A stretch of DNA of 64,000 nt from Grammothele lineata (GCA_002150815.3 NDFF03000004.1:62001-126000); one strand, 5' to 3'. Counted from the stretch's first letter, positions 9,407-22,482 are shown. Numbers and translations: made by a program. The notes: generated by a model from the letters alone, not told the origin.

Positions 9407-12400
9407 TGTGGGAAGCTATGTAAGTAGTAGGAACACGACGGAGCTTGAGGAGTGGAGTGCTCGAGGGCGAGGAGTCTGTTCTGTGAGTATCATGTCTGCC
9501 AGCTCAACGGACGCATATATACGAAAGGCAGAACAAAGCTTGAGCGTGGGCTTGGGTGGTCTTGCGGAGAGGGCGGGACGCTTGGAAGGCGGCCCACCTT
9601 CAGTAAAGCGGGTATCGGGCGCTAATTCCTTATTGGGGTGTGGCCACTGACGAGGGCGCTGAGCGCAAAGCGACAGAGGGAGTGGCTCTTCACATCAACT
9701 CACGCATGGACATGGAAACATGTGGCTCATGAGCCGCACCTAGAGAAGACCTACACCGTCAGCGACAAGTTGACATCTACGTACCGACAGCCCATGCATC
9801 CTCCAAGCCTGGGCCTAGTAGATATCTCTTGGGGGAAAGTTGTCTGGTACAATCGTCTGGTCTATTGGCATATCACGAGGACTTACTCGCTTTTGCATTG
9901 CTTGTTATACGTTAACCGTCAATGTCCTTTTACGAGCATGCCTTGACAGTCTGTACGGATTGGAACAAGCGGCGATCATAAGCGTTACGTTGGGACGGAG
10001 ACACAGCTCTGTTTCAAGAAGTTGTTTTCTCGATATCAGAGGGGGTTACGTGTCCCAAAATGATAATCGGGTGTCCGCAGATTGTACCTAGAGAGCATCC
10101 AATGTCGTCTAAGCCCTGAAGTATGTATACGCCCGACCGGCGACCCCACCGACGCTCAGACTGTCGCGCTTGGGAAGTCCGTTCAACACCAGGCAAGACT
10201 GGTGAGTGGGCAACAAGCTGTAAGCGACATGTCTCCGCTTGAGACATTCTCATGTCAAAAACACTCACCGCGCAACGCTTTGGCATCTGGCGTGAGGCTC
10301 AAGCGTCGAAGACAAGAGACAGCCGCCGTCCGTGGGCGCCGAGCGTTGAGCTGTCCGTGGCTGTGAGATTACGTATGCATTATGACCTCACGTCGGAGGC
10401 CCGAGCGTTTGGCGCTTGTATCGCCCCACTGTCTCACGCGTGGCGCGGCCCACCGACGTTCATCGTGAAGTTCCGCCTCTACACTGACGATATACGCGCT
10501 CCAGCTCTGCTTGCTTTTGAGCGATACTAGAAAAGATTCACAGACACATTAACACGTGGTTCCTCGACAAACAAACCTCCGTCTCCCGTGATACTACGCG
10601 ACTACTATACTCCATCGGAGACCGACACTCCTTTTCAGAGTCATCGCGCCCCATTTCGACGTGAAACATGGCTGAGCGTTTGTGGCGGAACCCTGGTACA
10701 CGACATGTGGAATGGGAAGAAAGGCCGTGAGCACATTTGTTAGTCAGATTCTCCCTCTTCTGCTTTTTATGGAGCTGATATCCTCACTCACAGCACTCAG
10801 CGGGGACAGCGCAGTTTGACAGCGCACGCAATCGTTGGAGCACGCCTCGCAACTCCATCCCAACGCGTTGTTTCCGTGTTTCCGTTCACCGCATCTGAGT
10901 GGCCAGCGCACCAGCTCCGCGTAGCTTTTGCGTCGGCGCTACCGGACGGATCGGCCGTCCGACTGGAACGCGCTCGCGGGAGCACTTCTCCTATACACCG
11001 GCTTCGCCATGCTACGCCCGTTTGCGCGGTCCTTACATCATGACTGCGGATCTTCCGTACTTAGGGCATCAGCGGCACTTTGCAATAAAGTGGGACGCTG
11101 AAGGTTGCTGCGCGCGCCCACCACACGGTTGAAGAGCTTGACGTGAGAGCGGGATCGTTGGCGTTGAGGTGGGTTTCAAACGATCTTTGGTGGTGTCAAT
11201 GACGGGCTCGTCATGACGATGACTGCGAACTCGCAGATGTCGTCGTGTCAGAGCCTTAAGCGTCTCGAGTGAGAGAGCAAGTGGAGAGCAAGTGAGGCAA
11301 TGTAGCAGGTGAGAGTGTTTCGACGTTGTATCGATTGGTCACTGAAGTTCGATGCGAAAGATGAAAGGGTCATGCTGGGATTCCGCGTATATGTGGATAC
11401 TCCAACCAGGAGGCGGCTGCGCCAGCAATATGGAGAGTTTCCACCACATACGCCTCCGCCTCGTACCTTGGGTTCGCGATTGACGTGCGCAGTGGCCATC
11501 GCATGCCGACGTGTTGGACAACCAAGTTACACACCGACCGAGAGTCAGGAGAGTTGGGCAAGCCAAGGCTAGCTACGGCTCGTGGTTTGCCTTCGGGCTG
11601 CGCACGTCCGGGCATGAAGAACGGCGTGGGACATAATGCGTGCCTTGGATGGCCGAAGGCAAGAGACTCGGGCGATCTGCGGACGAGAACCCGACGTGGG
11701 TGACTGCGTGTGGCTATGCTAGTGCAAATGTCCTCCGAGCGTCATCGACGAGTGCGCTCTGTTTCCGGACCGCTGACGGTTTCTATGCCTTAACGTATCC
11801 AGGGTACGTCTAGTATGAGGCTTTGGAGTGGGTTTAGCACTCTGAATGCGGATTATCACTAGGTATCACTACCTCATTCTTCGCTAGCAGGTCAATATTC
11901 ACCTCGATCTCGTTCGCGATCAGCGGAAGGCAAAGTTCAATACTGAACGCCGGGCCGAGCCTCGTGAGTTTTCTTCTCATCCACGGACGTCAAAACGAAG
12001 CTCATTGATGCTGCGCCCGCACCAAGCGGTCCAAACGCGGATGCAATCAAACGCCTCGTGACCAGAAATAACTTCTTGAATCCTCTCTCAGCTCATTGAA
12101 CAAAGAACGGTGGAGCCTCCGCACTGCCGGTCGCCTGCGGGCGCGTTTGATATTCTCTCCACGTAAGCCGTGCAGCCCGCAGCTCACCTGGCTGATGGCA
12201 GTCTCTCACACCACGCTCGTCCAGTGCGGTACCCGGCCGTGCTAGGTCCCTCCACCTGGCGATCTTCCCGGACGCCTAGTGGGAGCTTGTTGAGCGCGCG
12301 CTCCGTAGCTTCATGCTCTTATAAGCCCCACTCGGCGTGTCTCAAGGACGGCAGCTCCCTTTGCTTGCTCTCTTCCTCATTCCGCGCTCCATACCGTTAT

Positions 12401-12446
12401 CCTTCAACTCCTTACCTAACTCTCCAACCTAATCCCAAGAGACACC
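9407..12446. other. Long intergenic stretch
   Basis: Three kilobases without a supported gene. A coding-like patch lies at about 11888-12107: an AG-bounded segment rich in charged codons, then a second frame ending in a stop. I cannot join these into a gene. A TATA box for the next gene lies at 12320. Confidence 0.4.
12320..12325 (+). promoter_or_regulatory. TATA box of the Ser/Thr-rich secreted protein
   Basis: TATAAG, 122 bases before the ATG at 12447, followed by a CT-rich leader. Confidence 0.5.
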
Positions 12447-13361
12447 ATGATGCGCTTTGCTACGTTCGTTCTCGCTGCTATCCTCGCGACCCAGGGTGAG
12501 AATTCGTTACTCTTACGAGAGTGAGGGCGTCTCATAAACTACTTCTTTTTCGTAGGCAACGCCGCCGTTGTCGACAAGCGCCAGACCGACACCGCCGTGT
12601 CCTCGTCGCTTCTCAGTAGCGCGTCGGCGTCGAGCACGTTCTCGTCCGACTCGATCTCCTTGACCGAGTCCGCGTCTTCCACGTTCTCCGTGACTGGCAG
12701 CGTGTCCGCGTCCGCCACCACCATCTCGCCCACCACATTCTCCGTGACCGACAGCGCGACCGCTTCCGAGTCGGCCACCGCCACCGGTACGGCCTCCGCC
12801 TCCTCTTCCGTCTTCACGACCGACACGACCGTCGTCATCGGGAGCACGACCATCGTCGGGTCCGGGGTGACCGTCACCGTGGGCAGCACGAGCATCTACT
12901 CGTCCGCGACGGACTTCCCCTCCGGCACGTTCACGTTCTCCGCCACCGGGTATCCCACTGGCCTCCCGTCGTGCACGTTCGCCTACCCGTCCGGCTGGCC
13001 CCACTCCCACCATCACCACCACGGCTCGTCGTCGTTCTTTACGGAGCCTACCGGCAGTGTTTCATCGTCGTTCTTCACGGAGCCCACCGGCAGTGCTTCG
13101 TCGTCCTTCCTCACCTCCATCGGCGTGTCCTCCTCTGCGTTCCCCACGACCATTTCAGGCTCGTCCTCCTTCCTCGACTCTACCTCCGAGATCGGCACGA
13201 GCGCCGCGCCCAGCACCTCGGACATCCTCAGCACCACGGTCACAGGGTCCGTGTCGGCGACGACGACGTTCGACAGCTCTGCGATCTCGAGCGTTGCCCC
13301 GACCACCATCGACAGCGCGTCCGCTTCGAGCTCCCTCGTCTCCGCTTCGAGCGCGTTCTGA
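12447..13361 (+). CDS. Secreted Ser/Thr-rich protein
   Basis: Two exons (12447-12495, 12556-13361) give 284 residues. It starts with a clear signal peptide (MMRFATFVLAAILATQGNA) followed by a Lys-Arg site at VVDKRQ, which suggests Kex2-type processing. The rest is dominated by Ser, Thr, Ala and Val, expected to be heavily O-mannosylated. A His cluster (HSHHHHHG) lies near residue 171. Directly after it are two copies of the 12-residue unit SSSFFTEPTGS[VA] and a third degenerate copy. There is no hydrophobic C-terminus, so no GPI anchor is evident. Cysteine is nearly absent. It is probably a wall or extracellular matrix protein; no enzymatic domain is visible. The hydrophobin gene is its next neighbour. 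Confidence 0.8.
13026..13097 (+). repeat. Two 36-base tandem repeats
   Basis: Each encodes SSSFFTEPTGS plus Val or Ala. A third unit (from 13098) starts SSSFLT and then diverges. Confidence 0.75.
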
Positions 13362-14364
13362 GCACGGAAGGTGGAGCGCGGGCTCGCTGCCTGAGCCGTG
13401 TAGTCTGTTCCGAGGCTGCGGCGAAAGCACCAGGCCGACCTTCCGATCTTTGATGGAGACTGAGGGAGAGGAGGGAGGCGTGGTGCCGACTGGAAAACGG
13501 TTCCTGTCTTCTCCAACCTGAACAGCAAGTTTCGGGACGCTACAAGTACGTTTTCCTAGATTTCATCACCATTGCTACGTCCTTCGGACACTACCACCGC
13601 CGCTCCGTTCCGCTCTCTTGATGTCGACAATTTCTGTTGTTTGCGCGCGCGTGCTCGTCCGTAGTGTTTCTGTTTTGTTCCCGGACAAGGGACGCGTGGA
13701 CTTCCGTAGCCAGCTCTGTTCGAAACTGCAATAATTATTGTTTTGCTGCTACAGCATGGGGAGCCGGCGTAGACTTTTGCACCTATAGTTATCTTGGAAC
13801 AGCGTGGTAAGAGGGTGCTCTGAAGTATCGCAGATGCTGAATTGGAGCGAGGAATGAGTTTAAGGGCGGGAGCCACTGGCCCCAGTCCATGGCAGCGCCG
13901 GACGCGGGAGAAGACGAGCGTCTTTTCTGCTTGTCTTCCTCCGTTTCCTCTTGGCAGCAGTCAGCGTATACAGTCTCTCAGACCTCCCTGTATCGTGGTC
14001 CCATGAGTGTGATGCATAGGTAAAGCTCGGCCGACGACAACAGTTACACCGTGTCCAGCAGTGGGTATGATGTCATCGCACGCTTTACCCACGTGGCGTA
14101 CGAATGGGGTAATACAGACGCCCAACGGGAGGAGACGGACGAGTCGGAATTTGATGACGAGCAGCAACTCTACACTTGACACAACACCGGCTCTAGTACG
14201 GTCTACTCTGTTGTTCGTCTCTTCGCTCGCAGCGGCTTCCAATCCGACCCAAGCATATAGTACAGGTGTAATACAAGAGAGCGTGAGTCCATGGTCTCCA
14301 GAAGTCCGGCCGTGCGTGCAGGGGTGCGAGGGAAATGACAAGAGGACGCTGGGAGCGTGGTGCC
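13362..14364. other. Intergenic, convergent 3' ends
   Basis: One kilobase between the secreted protein and the hydrophobin. I see no gene in it. Confidence 0.5.
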
Positions 14365-14819
14365 TCATGGGAACGCTGGTCTACAACCGATGGATACGAC
14401 GTCGCCTGAAAGAAGATATTTTGAGCCGGTGAGCATTCGAGCACGCAACGAACCTCGGAGAGCCGTAAGCGCACCATAGGACGTGTCGTCACAACAGACG
14501 GTGTTGGTGGTACTGCACGAATTCTCTCAGTCCCCACCCGAAGTTGCACGACGTTATCAGTCACTCACCAGGGGAAGCCACTGAGGATCTCCTCGACGGT
14601 GAGCGGATAGCACCCGATGCCGACCGGGGTCGAGAAGTCCTCGATGAACGGCGCGCCGACGTGCATGAACTCCTTCGTCGCGAACCATGCCGGCTCGGTG
14701 CTCGCACAGCACATCAGACGACCTGTGGTACATGGGTAGGACGAGGAACTTGATGGCGCGGCGGCGGACGCGCGGACGAGTACGGTGAGCACTGAGAGGG
14801 AGGCGACGGCGGCGAGCAT
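14365..14819 (-). CDS. Class I hydrophobin
   Basis: Small secreted amphipathic protein that self-assembles at air-water interfaces and coats aerial hyphae. Three exons (14819-14569, 14512-14454, 14405-14365) give 116 residues. The start has a signal peptide (MLAAVASLSVLTVLVRASA). Cysteine spacing in the spliced product is C-x6-CC-x31-C-x13-C-x5-CC-x19-C with five residues after, which fits class I. Cys 5 is created by a splice junction (TG|T). The motifs VGIGCYPLTV and SIGCRP match the usual positions of cysteines 4 and 8. The final intron is 48 nt. No single reading frame contains all eight cysteines, so ab initio callers may miss it. Confidence 0.88.
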
Positions 14820-15740
14820 TGGGGGCACCGGAAGCCGGTAGGAACGAATGTGCGTGAAGAGAATGTGTGCGTGGTGTGCTAACGGGCAGATGGCGGAGGG
14901 GCCCTTGCATATGTAGCTGCTTGCGAAGCTATGTAGCAACACGCGTTCGGAACTTGGACCCCGCACATTATCAATCCTCCCGCCTGTCGTCCGCCGGTGG
15001 CCCTGCTTCAGTCGGATGCGGTAAAGATCCCAGAGAGATCTCAAAAGGGAGGGCGCTCTACGAACCGAGGGACGCGGGGTGCGGGCGCCGTCTCAGATTT
15101 CTCGATCGTGGAGAGCGCAGAGTAGCATGCTATTGCCTGATGGGAAGGCGAGGCACAGGGCGGGGAAGTGGACGACTGAACAACGGGGGTGACGATGAGT
15201 CGATGGCCTCCGTTGCTATAAATGACCGTCACCGGGCGGCGGGGCGTCCACCAAATATCCGAGCCCAGATGGAGCACGCGTGTGCTCGAAGAGTGGAGCG
15301 CGTCGACGGTCGTCTTGCTTCCTCCGTAAGGAATGCGCGTAGTGAGAGTTCGAGCCGCGCGCCAGCCTTGCGAGCTTTACTTAGTACATATAACGTGGTT
15401 GCGCCGGAGGCGAAAAACAAGAGAGGGAACGCTGTCGTGTGCTCGCTCGCGCCACCCTGCTCCATCGCCCTCATTCTGTCCGTCGTTCCCGTCATAAAGG
15501 AAGCTTTCAGGAAAGATGCCTCCGTCATCTTCATCAAGCGAGACACTGGGGCGTAACGTTCTCGCTACTGCTCGTACATAAGTATACGTGGCCAGAAGCA
15601 CTCTCGCATTGCTTCCACACCCGCTCGCTGTTGGCAGTAGTATCCTCCCTTGAAGTATTCAGCACGAAAGCGCGCGACCACCCTTCAAACCGTTGGCATC
15701 TCGCGGAAATAGAAGACGCAGGTAGAGCGCGTACCGGCAT
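14820..15740. other. Intergenic, hydrophobin promoter
   Basis: No supported gene. A weak TATA-like CATATG lies about 90 bases before the hydrophobin ATG. Confidence 0.5.
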
Positions 15741-16811
15741 TCACGCGCGAAGATGCGTGGTGAGGAATTCGACCGCCGATTTGAACGCTGCCTCCTTCGC
15801 TGCCTTTTCCACCGGTCCGTTCTGTCCCAGTAGGCAAACAGCCCGGGAATGTCAGGCACACAAGCGCATCACAAAAGCACGACTTGGACGCACCTCATCG
15901 CCTCGAACTGTGAAACCGTGCGAGCATTCCGCCCAGTCGACTCGCGTGTACCCAGGGGCATGTTGTCCGCCTCCGAAAACGTCGTCGACCTGAACCTGTG
16001 CTGAAGGAGGGAAGTACTCGTCGTCCGCGCACGAGTTGATCAGAAGCGGCGCTCGCACACGAGCCGCGTATTCCTGCAAACCCAAGTCCACATTACGTCC
16101 TCTCTGCTGCCAAAGTTACAAGTACCTACCTCGAAATCCTCCGGCGCGCGCAAGAACGACGGATGAGAAAGCACCACCGCGCCCACTCCCTCCTGGTCGA
16201 GCGCGGGACCGACAGCAGCGCGCGCCCCATAACAGTACCCAAGCACTCCAAATGGCCTCTGAACTTGGATGCCAGCGCCCTCTCCCTCGGGAGCGCGCAG
16301 GCCGCCTGCGACAGCGCGCGCAACCGCGACGTCGCGCTCGCGAGTATGTACTGCCAGCCAGCGCGCGAAGTCGAAGTTTGTGGCGGAACCGGGCGCGAAA
16401 TCCGCGGGCGTGGGCGCGGGCGAGGAGCTGCCGAAGAGGTCGGGGATGATGGTAAGGAAGCCGTTGAGGGCGAAGCTGTCCGCGAGAAGCTGTGTAAGGC
16501 GGCGCGAGGCGAGGGTTAGCAGGAGGCCCGGGTATATGCGCGCAGCGCAGGGAGGAGATGCAGCGCTGAGACTTACCCGATTCTTGAGCAGGGGAATGCC
16601 GAAGACGTTTGTGAAGAGGAGAGTTGCGTTGCCACTGTTGGTGTGATGTAGGGACGTTGGAGGCGTCGCGACGTAACACTCGACGCCACCGATTGTCTCC
16701 ATCTTTCCTGTGGACGAGAACGTGACAATCCTGATCGAAAGATGGATTGCTGCAGGACGTACCTTCAGGTTCGCCTTCGTGACGAACGCCTACGAAGGCG
16801 TGCGTCGCCAT
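15741..16811 (-). CDS. Dienelactone hydrolase family protein
   Basis: Alpha/beta hydrolase of the dienelactone hydrolase (carboxymethylenebutenolidase) family. Five exons (16811-16763, 16707-16577, 16489-16130, 16073-15894, 15821-15741) give 266 residues, a normal length. The start MATHAFVGVRHEGEPEG fits the family's conserved N-terminus. The nucleophile is in GYCYG, the acid in SCADDEYFP and the histidine in ECSHGF, so the Cys-Asp-His triad is complete. No signal peptide, so probably cytosolic. Bacterial relatives open dienelactones in chloroaromatic breakdown; fungal members vary in substrate and this one is unknown. It lies 0.5 kb downstream of a CYP505 gene in the same orientation. Confidence 0.9.
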
Positions 16812-17337
16812 CGCGCGCTTGGTTATGCTGTAATTATGCCCTAAAGCTGGAGAGCGTCCAGCGAGAACTGCCAGAGTCCGCGCTCTCAGCCCAGAGCTCA
16901 TCGGCGAGCGCTCTGGGCGACAAAGAAGAATGGTTCGCGATCTCGACGAACGTCGTGGCCTAACCCTACCAAGTCGCGGGACTGTCACTAGATGGTGGGA
17001 TGAAAGGGAGTCGGACGCAGGAACTTGGCTTCGTTCAAACAATTACGTAATGTTAGCCTCTCAGATTCGGAGATCTACTGAATTGGTCAGTCGCCGCCGC
17101 CGGCCCAACGGCCCTCAGCTCCCCGTTCATCCAACAAAGCGCACATGCGCTTGAACACGTACGAATCCCGCCCGGACTGCATGACTCACTGAACACGATG
17201 CTCATTGATGGATATCACGCTGGAAAATCATGATCTACCTCCTGTGATGAGCTTCTATCCAACTTCTATCCGTACCTGACCTGACCGGGCATTGAGCAGA
17301 AAGTTACCATTGGGCCCCAGCACTGCCTGATTAAGCA
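16812..17337. other. Intergenic
   Basis: Between the hydrolase start and the 3' end of the first CYP505 gene. No gene seen. Confidence 0.5.
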
Positions 17338-20300
17338 CTAGTCGAAGATATCCGTGGCATAGCGGCCCTGCATAATGTTTTCGAAGGCCTCTCGCGCGCC
17401 TGCCTCATCTGAGCCTGTGCGTTCCTGGAAGAAATTGACGATGGTCTGCTTCACGGCCGAGGCGACTTTGTTCGAGCCGCATACGAAGAACTGTGAAGAG
17501 TCGCAAAACGAGATCAGTACTTGATCAAGTGTCTAGAGGCAAAACAAGCAGCTGGGGCCAATTCACCTTCGCCCCCCGATCGAAAGCGGCCTTGACCTCT
17601 TCCCGATCGTGCAGGATGCGTCTGCACAGCATTCGATACTCAGTGGTCAGCCCGGGAATGTGGAAGACGCCGCGCGCACGCAATGCTCACTCTTGTACAT
17701 ATCCGCATCCCTCGGAGAACTCCCTCGCACGCGAAAACGCGGGTCGGACGTCCACCACGCCAAGCCCGCTCCATTCCTCCAGCTCCGCCTCCCCGTACAG
17801 GTAATCCTCCCCCGGGCTACGGCACCCGAAGAACAGGAGGCTCTTCGCGACGTCCCGCCCCGCCTTCTTCTGTTCCGCCCGTTCCTGCAGGAAGCTGCGC
17901 ATGGGCGCGAGACCGGAGCCCGCGCAGATCATGACGAGCGGGACGGAGGGGTCCGGTGGGGGGTGGAACGCCGTTGGGGACGGGCGCACGGCGAGCTGGA
18001 CTTTGTCCCCCGCGCGGAGGCCGGCCAGATACGTCGACGCGACGCCGAGGTAGGGCTCGCTGCGGCCGGATCGTGCGGGGGCGTCGACGACGCTGAGCGT
18101 GAGCGTTACGTGTTCGGGGTTCCAGAGTGGGGAGGAGGAGATGGAGTATTGACGGATGCGCATGGATGGGAGCATCTGGAGGAAGTCGGCGAAGGGAAGG
18201 CCGATGTCCTTGTGGTCCTCGAGGATGTCGAGCACGCTCAGGCGGGGTGCGAAGACCTTGTCGGCGTAGTTGGCCTTGAGTTCCTCGAGAGCCGCCACGG
18301 AAGCGGAGGAGTTCTTCGCCTTAAGGAGGATGTCAAGGTCGCGTACGGTGGCGGGCTGCTGGAGTTCGACGTATCCGGCGAGCAGGTTGGACACGTTTAC
18401 AGGCTTGCCAGTCGGGAGAGACGTAGGGACGGCGGAGTCGATCTCCACTTCCTGCTCGGCCGACAGGCCGAAGCGGGTAAGAACCCGGTGAACGACACGT
18501 TCAGGGTTGACAGGGAGGCTAGAGTGCGATATCAGTAAGGATCATGTATCTGCTGTTGCAACGCGCCCACATCGCGAGGTAGTCACCAGCTCGGTAGGTG
18601 GTGCCCTCGGACAACGCCAACTCTGTGTGAAATCATCTGTTAAATTTCTCATCCCGATAGGACCATCCTGTACGCACCGATGTGCAGTTTCGTAGGCGCG
18701 CCTGGAGCGGCCAATACGCGGCTCTCGATGACCGTCCCAAACGCCAGGTCGCGCTGACGGAGTAATTCCGCACGCGTCGTACCCGTTGACACGGTCTTGA
18801 TGGCCAGCGTGGGAGCTTCCGACTTAGCCACGCCGTATTCCTGCGCCACGGGTATTAGAACTGCACCGCATGTTTCCCCGGGGAACAAGATGGCGTACCA
18901 CTTTGAGCTTGTCCCACACGCTAGCTTCCCACTTGTCAAATGCGTCAAAGAAGTCAGCGCTGCCGGCATCTCCCACGCCGCGTTGTACAAGACGACTTGC
19001 GCCGTGTTCTTCGAGGAGACGGTCGACCAGCGCCGGGATGCGCTGGAAGGTCTGCACCCAGTCATGGTTCCCGCACCCGAACACCGCGTACTGCAGGCCG
19101 GTGAACACGTTCGGATCCTTGATGTTCTCGAGCCATTGAACAAAATGCTTTGCGTTGTCGGCGGGCTGGCCCTCGAAGGAAGCTGTAACGATCAGCACAG
19201 GTCCGTCTTTGGGAACGTGCTCGGTCGCCACGTCGAGCGTCTCCAGCGACGCGCGGAAGCCTGCCTATCGATGAGGTACATGTTTTCTGGGAAATGCGGC
19301 GTAAAAACGCACCGTGAGCGGGCGCCGCAGACGCGAGGCGCTGCGCGAAGCTCTCCGAGTTGCCTGTGTTGGACCCGTACAGAACATACAAAGGTCGGAG
19401 ATCCTGGGCCGTCGCGATCACGGGACCCCCGCTCTCCGCAGACGCAGGAACAATCGTTGGTACCATCACCATCCGTGCACGGCTCTTACGTGGAATCGCG
19501 TGAACGTAGAAGTTGTGGGGCTTGATCGTGAGGGCCTGCTTCAGCTCAAGCTCGTACGTCGGATCGCGCATGACGAGATCAAAGCGTTGGAAGATAGTGA
19601 TCAAGGTGAGCTGTACCTCTTGCCATGCGAACGCACGGCCCTGACGGCGCGAAAGGTTAGGGATATGAAACTTGGCACGAAAGTAGCACGCACAATGCAC
19701 GCTCGCAGACCAAAACCGAACGGCTGCCATGCGTTGGGCTACAATGGATACGCGGCGTCAATCATCGCCATACAGCCCACATCAAGAGAGGAAATAGACA
19801 TACTGGGAGCGCTTCAAACTTGCCGTCAAGCATACGCTCCGGGCGAAACTCAAGCGCGTCCTCACCCCAGACCTTCGGGTTGCGATGAACCGAATACGTG
19901 GCAATGACGATAGATTTGCCCTTCTCCACTGCATATTTGCCTCCGATGACAGTGTCTTCGCGTGCGGTGATAGTCCTTGCAGGCGCAGTGGGGCCAAGTC
20001 GTATAGATTCACGCATGACCGCTAAAAGAAGGGAGTATCAGCGTGTTCCGGAGGTCGAGGAGATAACCCGGTGTCTGACCTAGGAGGTATGGAAGTTGAT
20101 TGACGTCTTTGACCGTCACTGGCCGTTCACCAATCTTCGCGTCAATCTCTTCTCGAAGCTTGCGCATGGCTTCAGGATTCTTCATCAAGTAGTATACGAT
20201 GAAGGTAAGCATTCCTAGGAGAGACAGAATGAGATGTCTACGTCAGATCGAAACTCTGGGCAAGAACGTGCCTGAAGTGGTTTCATGACCGGCGATGAGG

Positions 20301-21525
20301 AAAGTAAGGAGCTATGAAGGAGCAACGTCAGGCGACATGCAACAACGACAGTTTGAATAGGAATCACGTTTTTCTTAATGTTGTCATCCGAGAGACCTAG
20401 TCCGGTCTCCTTGTCTTTGCCCGTGAGCATGATGTGAACGAGATCGGGCTTCTCTGGTGGGTTAGTCTTGTGATCTGATAAGACTGGGCCGATTGTGTGA
20501 GCACATCCCTTGAGACTCAAACTTTGTTAGACCGCACGTACTCTCATCTACCAGTTCATTCATAATGTTGATGTCGGCTTCGTACTTGGCGTTTGTACCG
20601 CTCATCATGGCTTGCATGAGCGAAGGACGAAAGGCACGCATACCACTCTCGAGAAGGAAGTCCACCATTGCAGTCGCAAACGGGTGAGGCTCCGACTACG
20701 GATACGATCAGCTGAATAGACGGGGAGGCAATGTCGTTGAAACTCACTCTGTAGAATGAGTTAAGCCTGCCGGACAACGACAGAGTATCAGTACGGCACC
20801 AACCTCGCATTCAAGGTCTAGACGAACCGATATGACATGGAGCAGAGGGCGATCGCGTCCATTGTCAAACGAGTGAAATCGGCTGCGGGATCTATGTCAT
20901 CGTTGGGTCCAAAGCTTTGAAGGAAAAAGGTAAGACGAGTCACAGGGTCCTAGTAATAATACAGCATACCGCTCCCACTTCAAGACTAGCTGAGAGATAA
21001 TATCTATCATGCCGTCAAACATGTTAAACACACTAGCAGTACCAAAGCAAGGCATGAGGAGTCGATCTGCATGTACATGATCAGAGCGGTTCCCCATTAA
21101 TAGCGACAACGTACGAGCGATTCCCCAGTTCTCCTCATGAGCATGCGCCTAAAAGGGTAGTAACAAAGGTTAGAAACCGCGCGCCACTCGTAAGTTATGT
21201 AAGGTCATACCGTAAAGAGCCCATCTCCGACGGCATTACGAGCCTCCCTCAGCCCGACGGAAACGACCTTGTAGAATCTCGTCTCATCCGACACTTCATT
21301 CTGGAGGGCATGGGAAGTGACGTAGATGGTGGAGCGACCTGAATCTCGTCGTCAGTGGTGGAACGAATGAATAGAGAGAAGAAGCGCACCAAATGTGTTT
21401 AGCTGAAAGATTTCGCCGTACTGTTGGGAGAGGAGATATATCGATCGGGAAGGGAGACTTCGGTCGATCGTTCCGATATGACCGAGAAAGGGGATGGATG
21501 GTGGACTTGGAATTGGAGTAGTCAT
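17338..21525 (-). CDS. CYP505-type fused P450 / P450 reductase, copy 1
   Basis: Self-sufficient P450 with heme, FMN, FAD and NADPH domains on one chain (P450foxy/CYP505; known members hydroxylate fatty acids near the omega end). The gene has many short introns. The start is MTTPIPSPPSIPFLGHIGTI; no membrane anchor. In order: the I-helix LIAGHETTSG (about 20272-20312), MRESIRLGP, the heme motif FGFGLRACIG (about 19694-19720, with Cys just before an intron), the FMN loop LYGSNTGNSESFAQRL, ASFEGQPADNAKHF, VFGCGN, the FAD motif RQYSISSSPL, the NADPH-binding CAGSGLAPMR, and the C-terminus ATDIFD. I checked junctions across several exons, for example AH|RLLMPCFG, and found no break. It is a tandem duplicate of the gene at 22483-26715. 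Confidence 0.9.
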
Positions 21526-22482
21526 GACTGGTCGGAGGACGCGTAGAGTAGCAAAGTTGTGTGGGGGAAACGTCCATATATACCACGTATAGGATGACGT
21601 GTAGCCATAGAGATGATACTAGAATAGGATGCAGCTCGAGACGATACCCGGGCACGCTGCCTCTGTAGCAGTCAAAAACCTTCGGAATACCTGCCGAGGA
21701 TTCCGACCCGGTCGGCGCCGCGGTCAAGTGTCGCAGAGCCAGTAGGTCGTGGATTGAAGGAGCTACCCAGTGATCGATGGCCGAAACTGCGAGATGAGGT
21801 TTCAAGTAAACATTCATTAGTGACAGGGCATGAGTCAAGTGGGTGGGGATTGTATTTTTGCTGCACATCTGACAATCTTCTGCTGAGGAGGCGAGGGAAA
21901 CACTGAAGTGTATACTTGCGAACGGATGTGGAGGATGAAAACACGTGTGATGTCCATCATCGCCGGATACAGACGCTGACTATCAAATGCTGTGTCAGCA
22001 CAAACTCCCGGGAACATCGGACCCGGTTGAGGGTGAGAATACCCCCGAGCGTTCAACGAAAGGACCCCCGATAATAGGTGGTGAGGCTGGAAACATTTCT
22101 CGCCAAATCGGCCAAATTGTCAGGGCATCTGGAGGCCCATTTTGGGCCCGAATGTCAGGATAATTTCCGGTTGGTCGTGCAGAACACCTTCCGGCGCGCC
22201 CTACGTCTGAGGCTTGAAAATGCAGCCACAGATCAGTGCCAGACACTACGCAGCGCCGACGTCTCAATAATATCGAATGACAAGGAGAATCAACACCAAG
22301 CGTATTACGGTACGCCGTCACTACGAATGATATTCATTCAGTTCTCCTGCAAGAATGTCTGTCGTAGTGCGACCTGTAAAGTTACATCATGATCGGGTCT
22401 CTGCTATTCCTCAACTCAAAACTTGGAAGAGTGCCACTGGGAAAATTTCCGGATTTCACAGAAGTCGCGAAGGTCAACTTGT
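21526..22482. other. Spacer between the two CYP505 genes
   Basis: Promoter of copy 1 and 3' end of copy 2. No gene seen. Confidence 0.6.
21573..21584 (-). promoter_or_regulatory. TATA region of CYP505 copy 1
   Basis: GTCCATATATAC (plus-strand reading), about 50 bases before the ATG. The same 12 bases precede copy 2 at 26759-26770. Confidence 0.65.
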
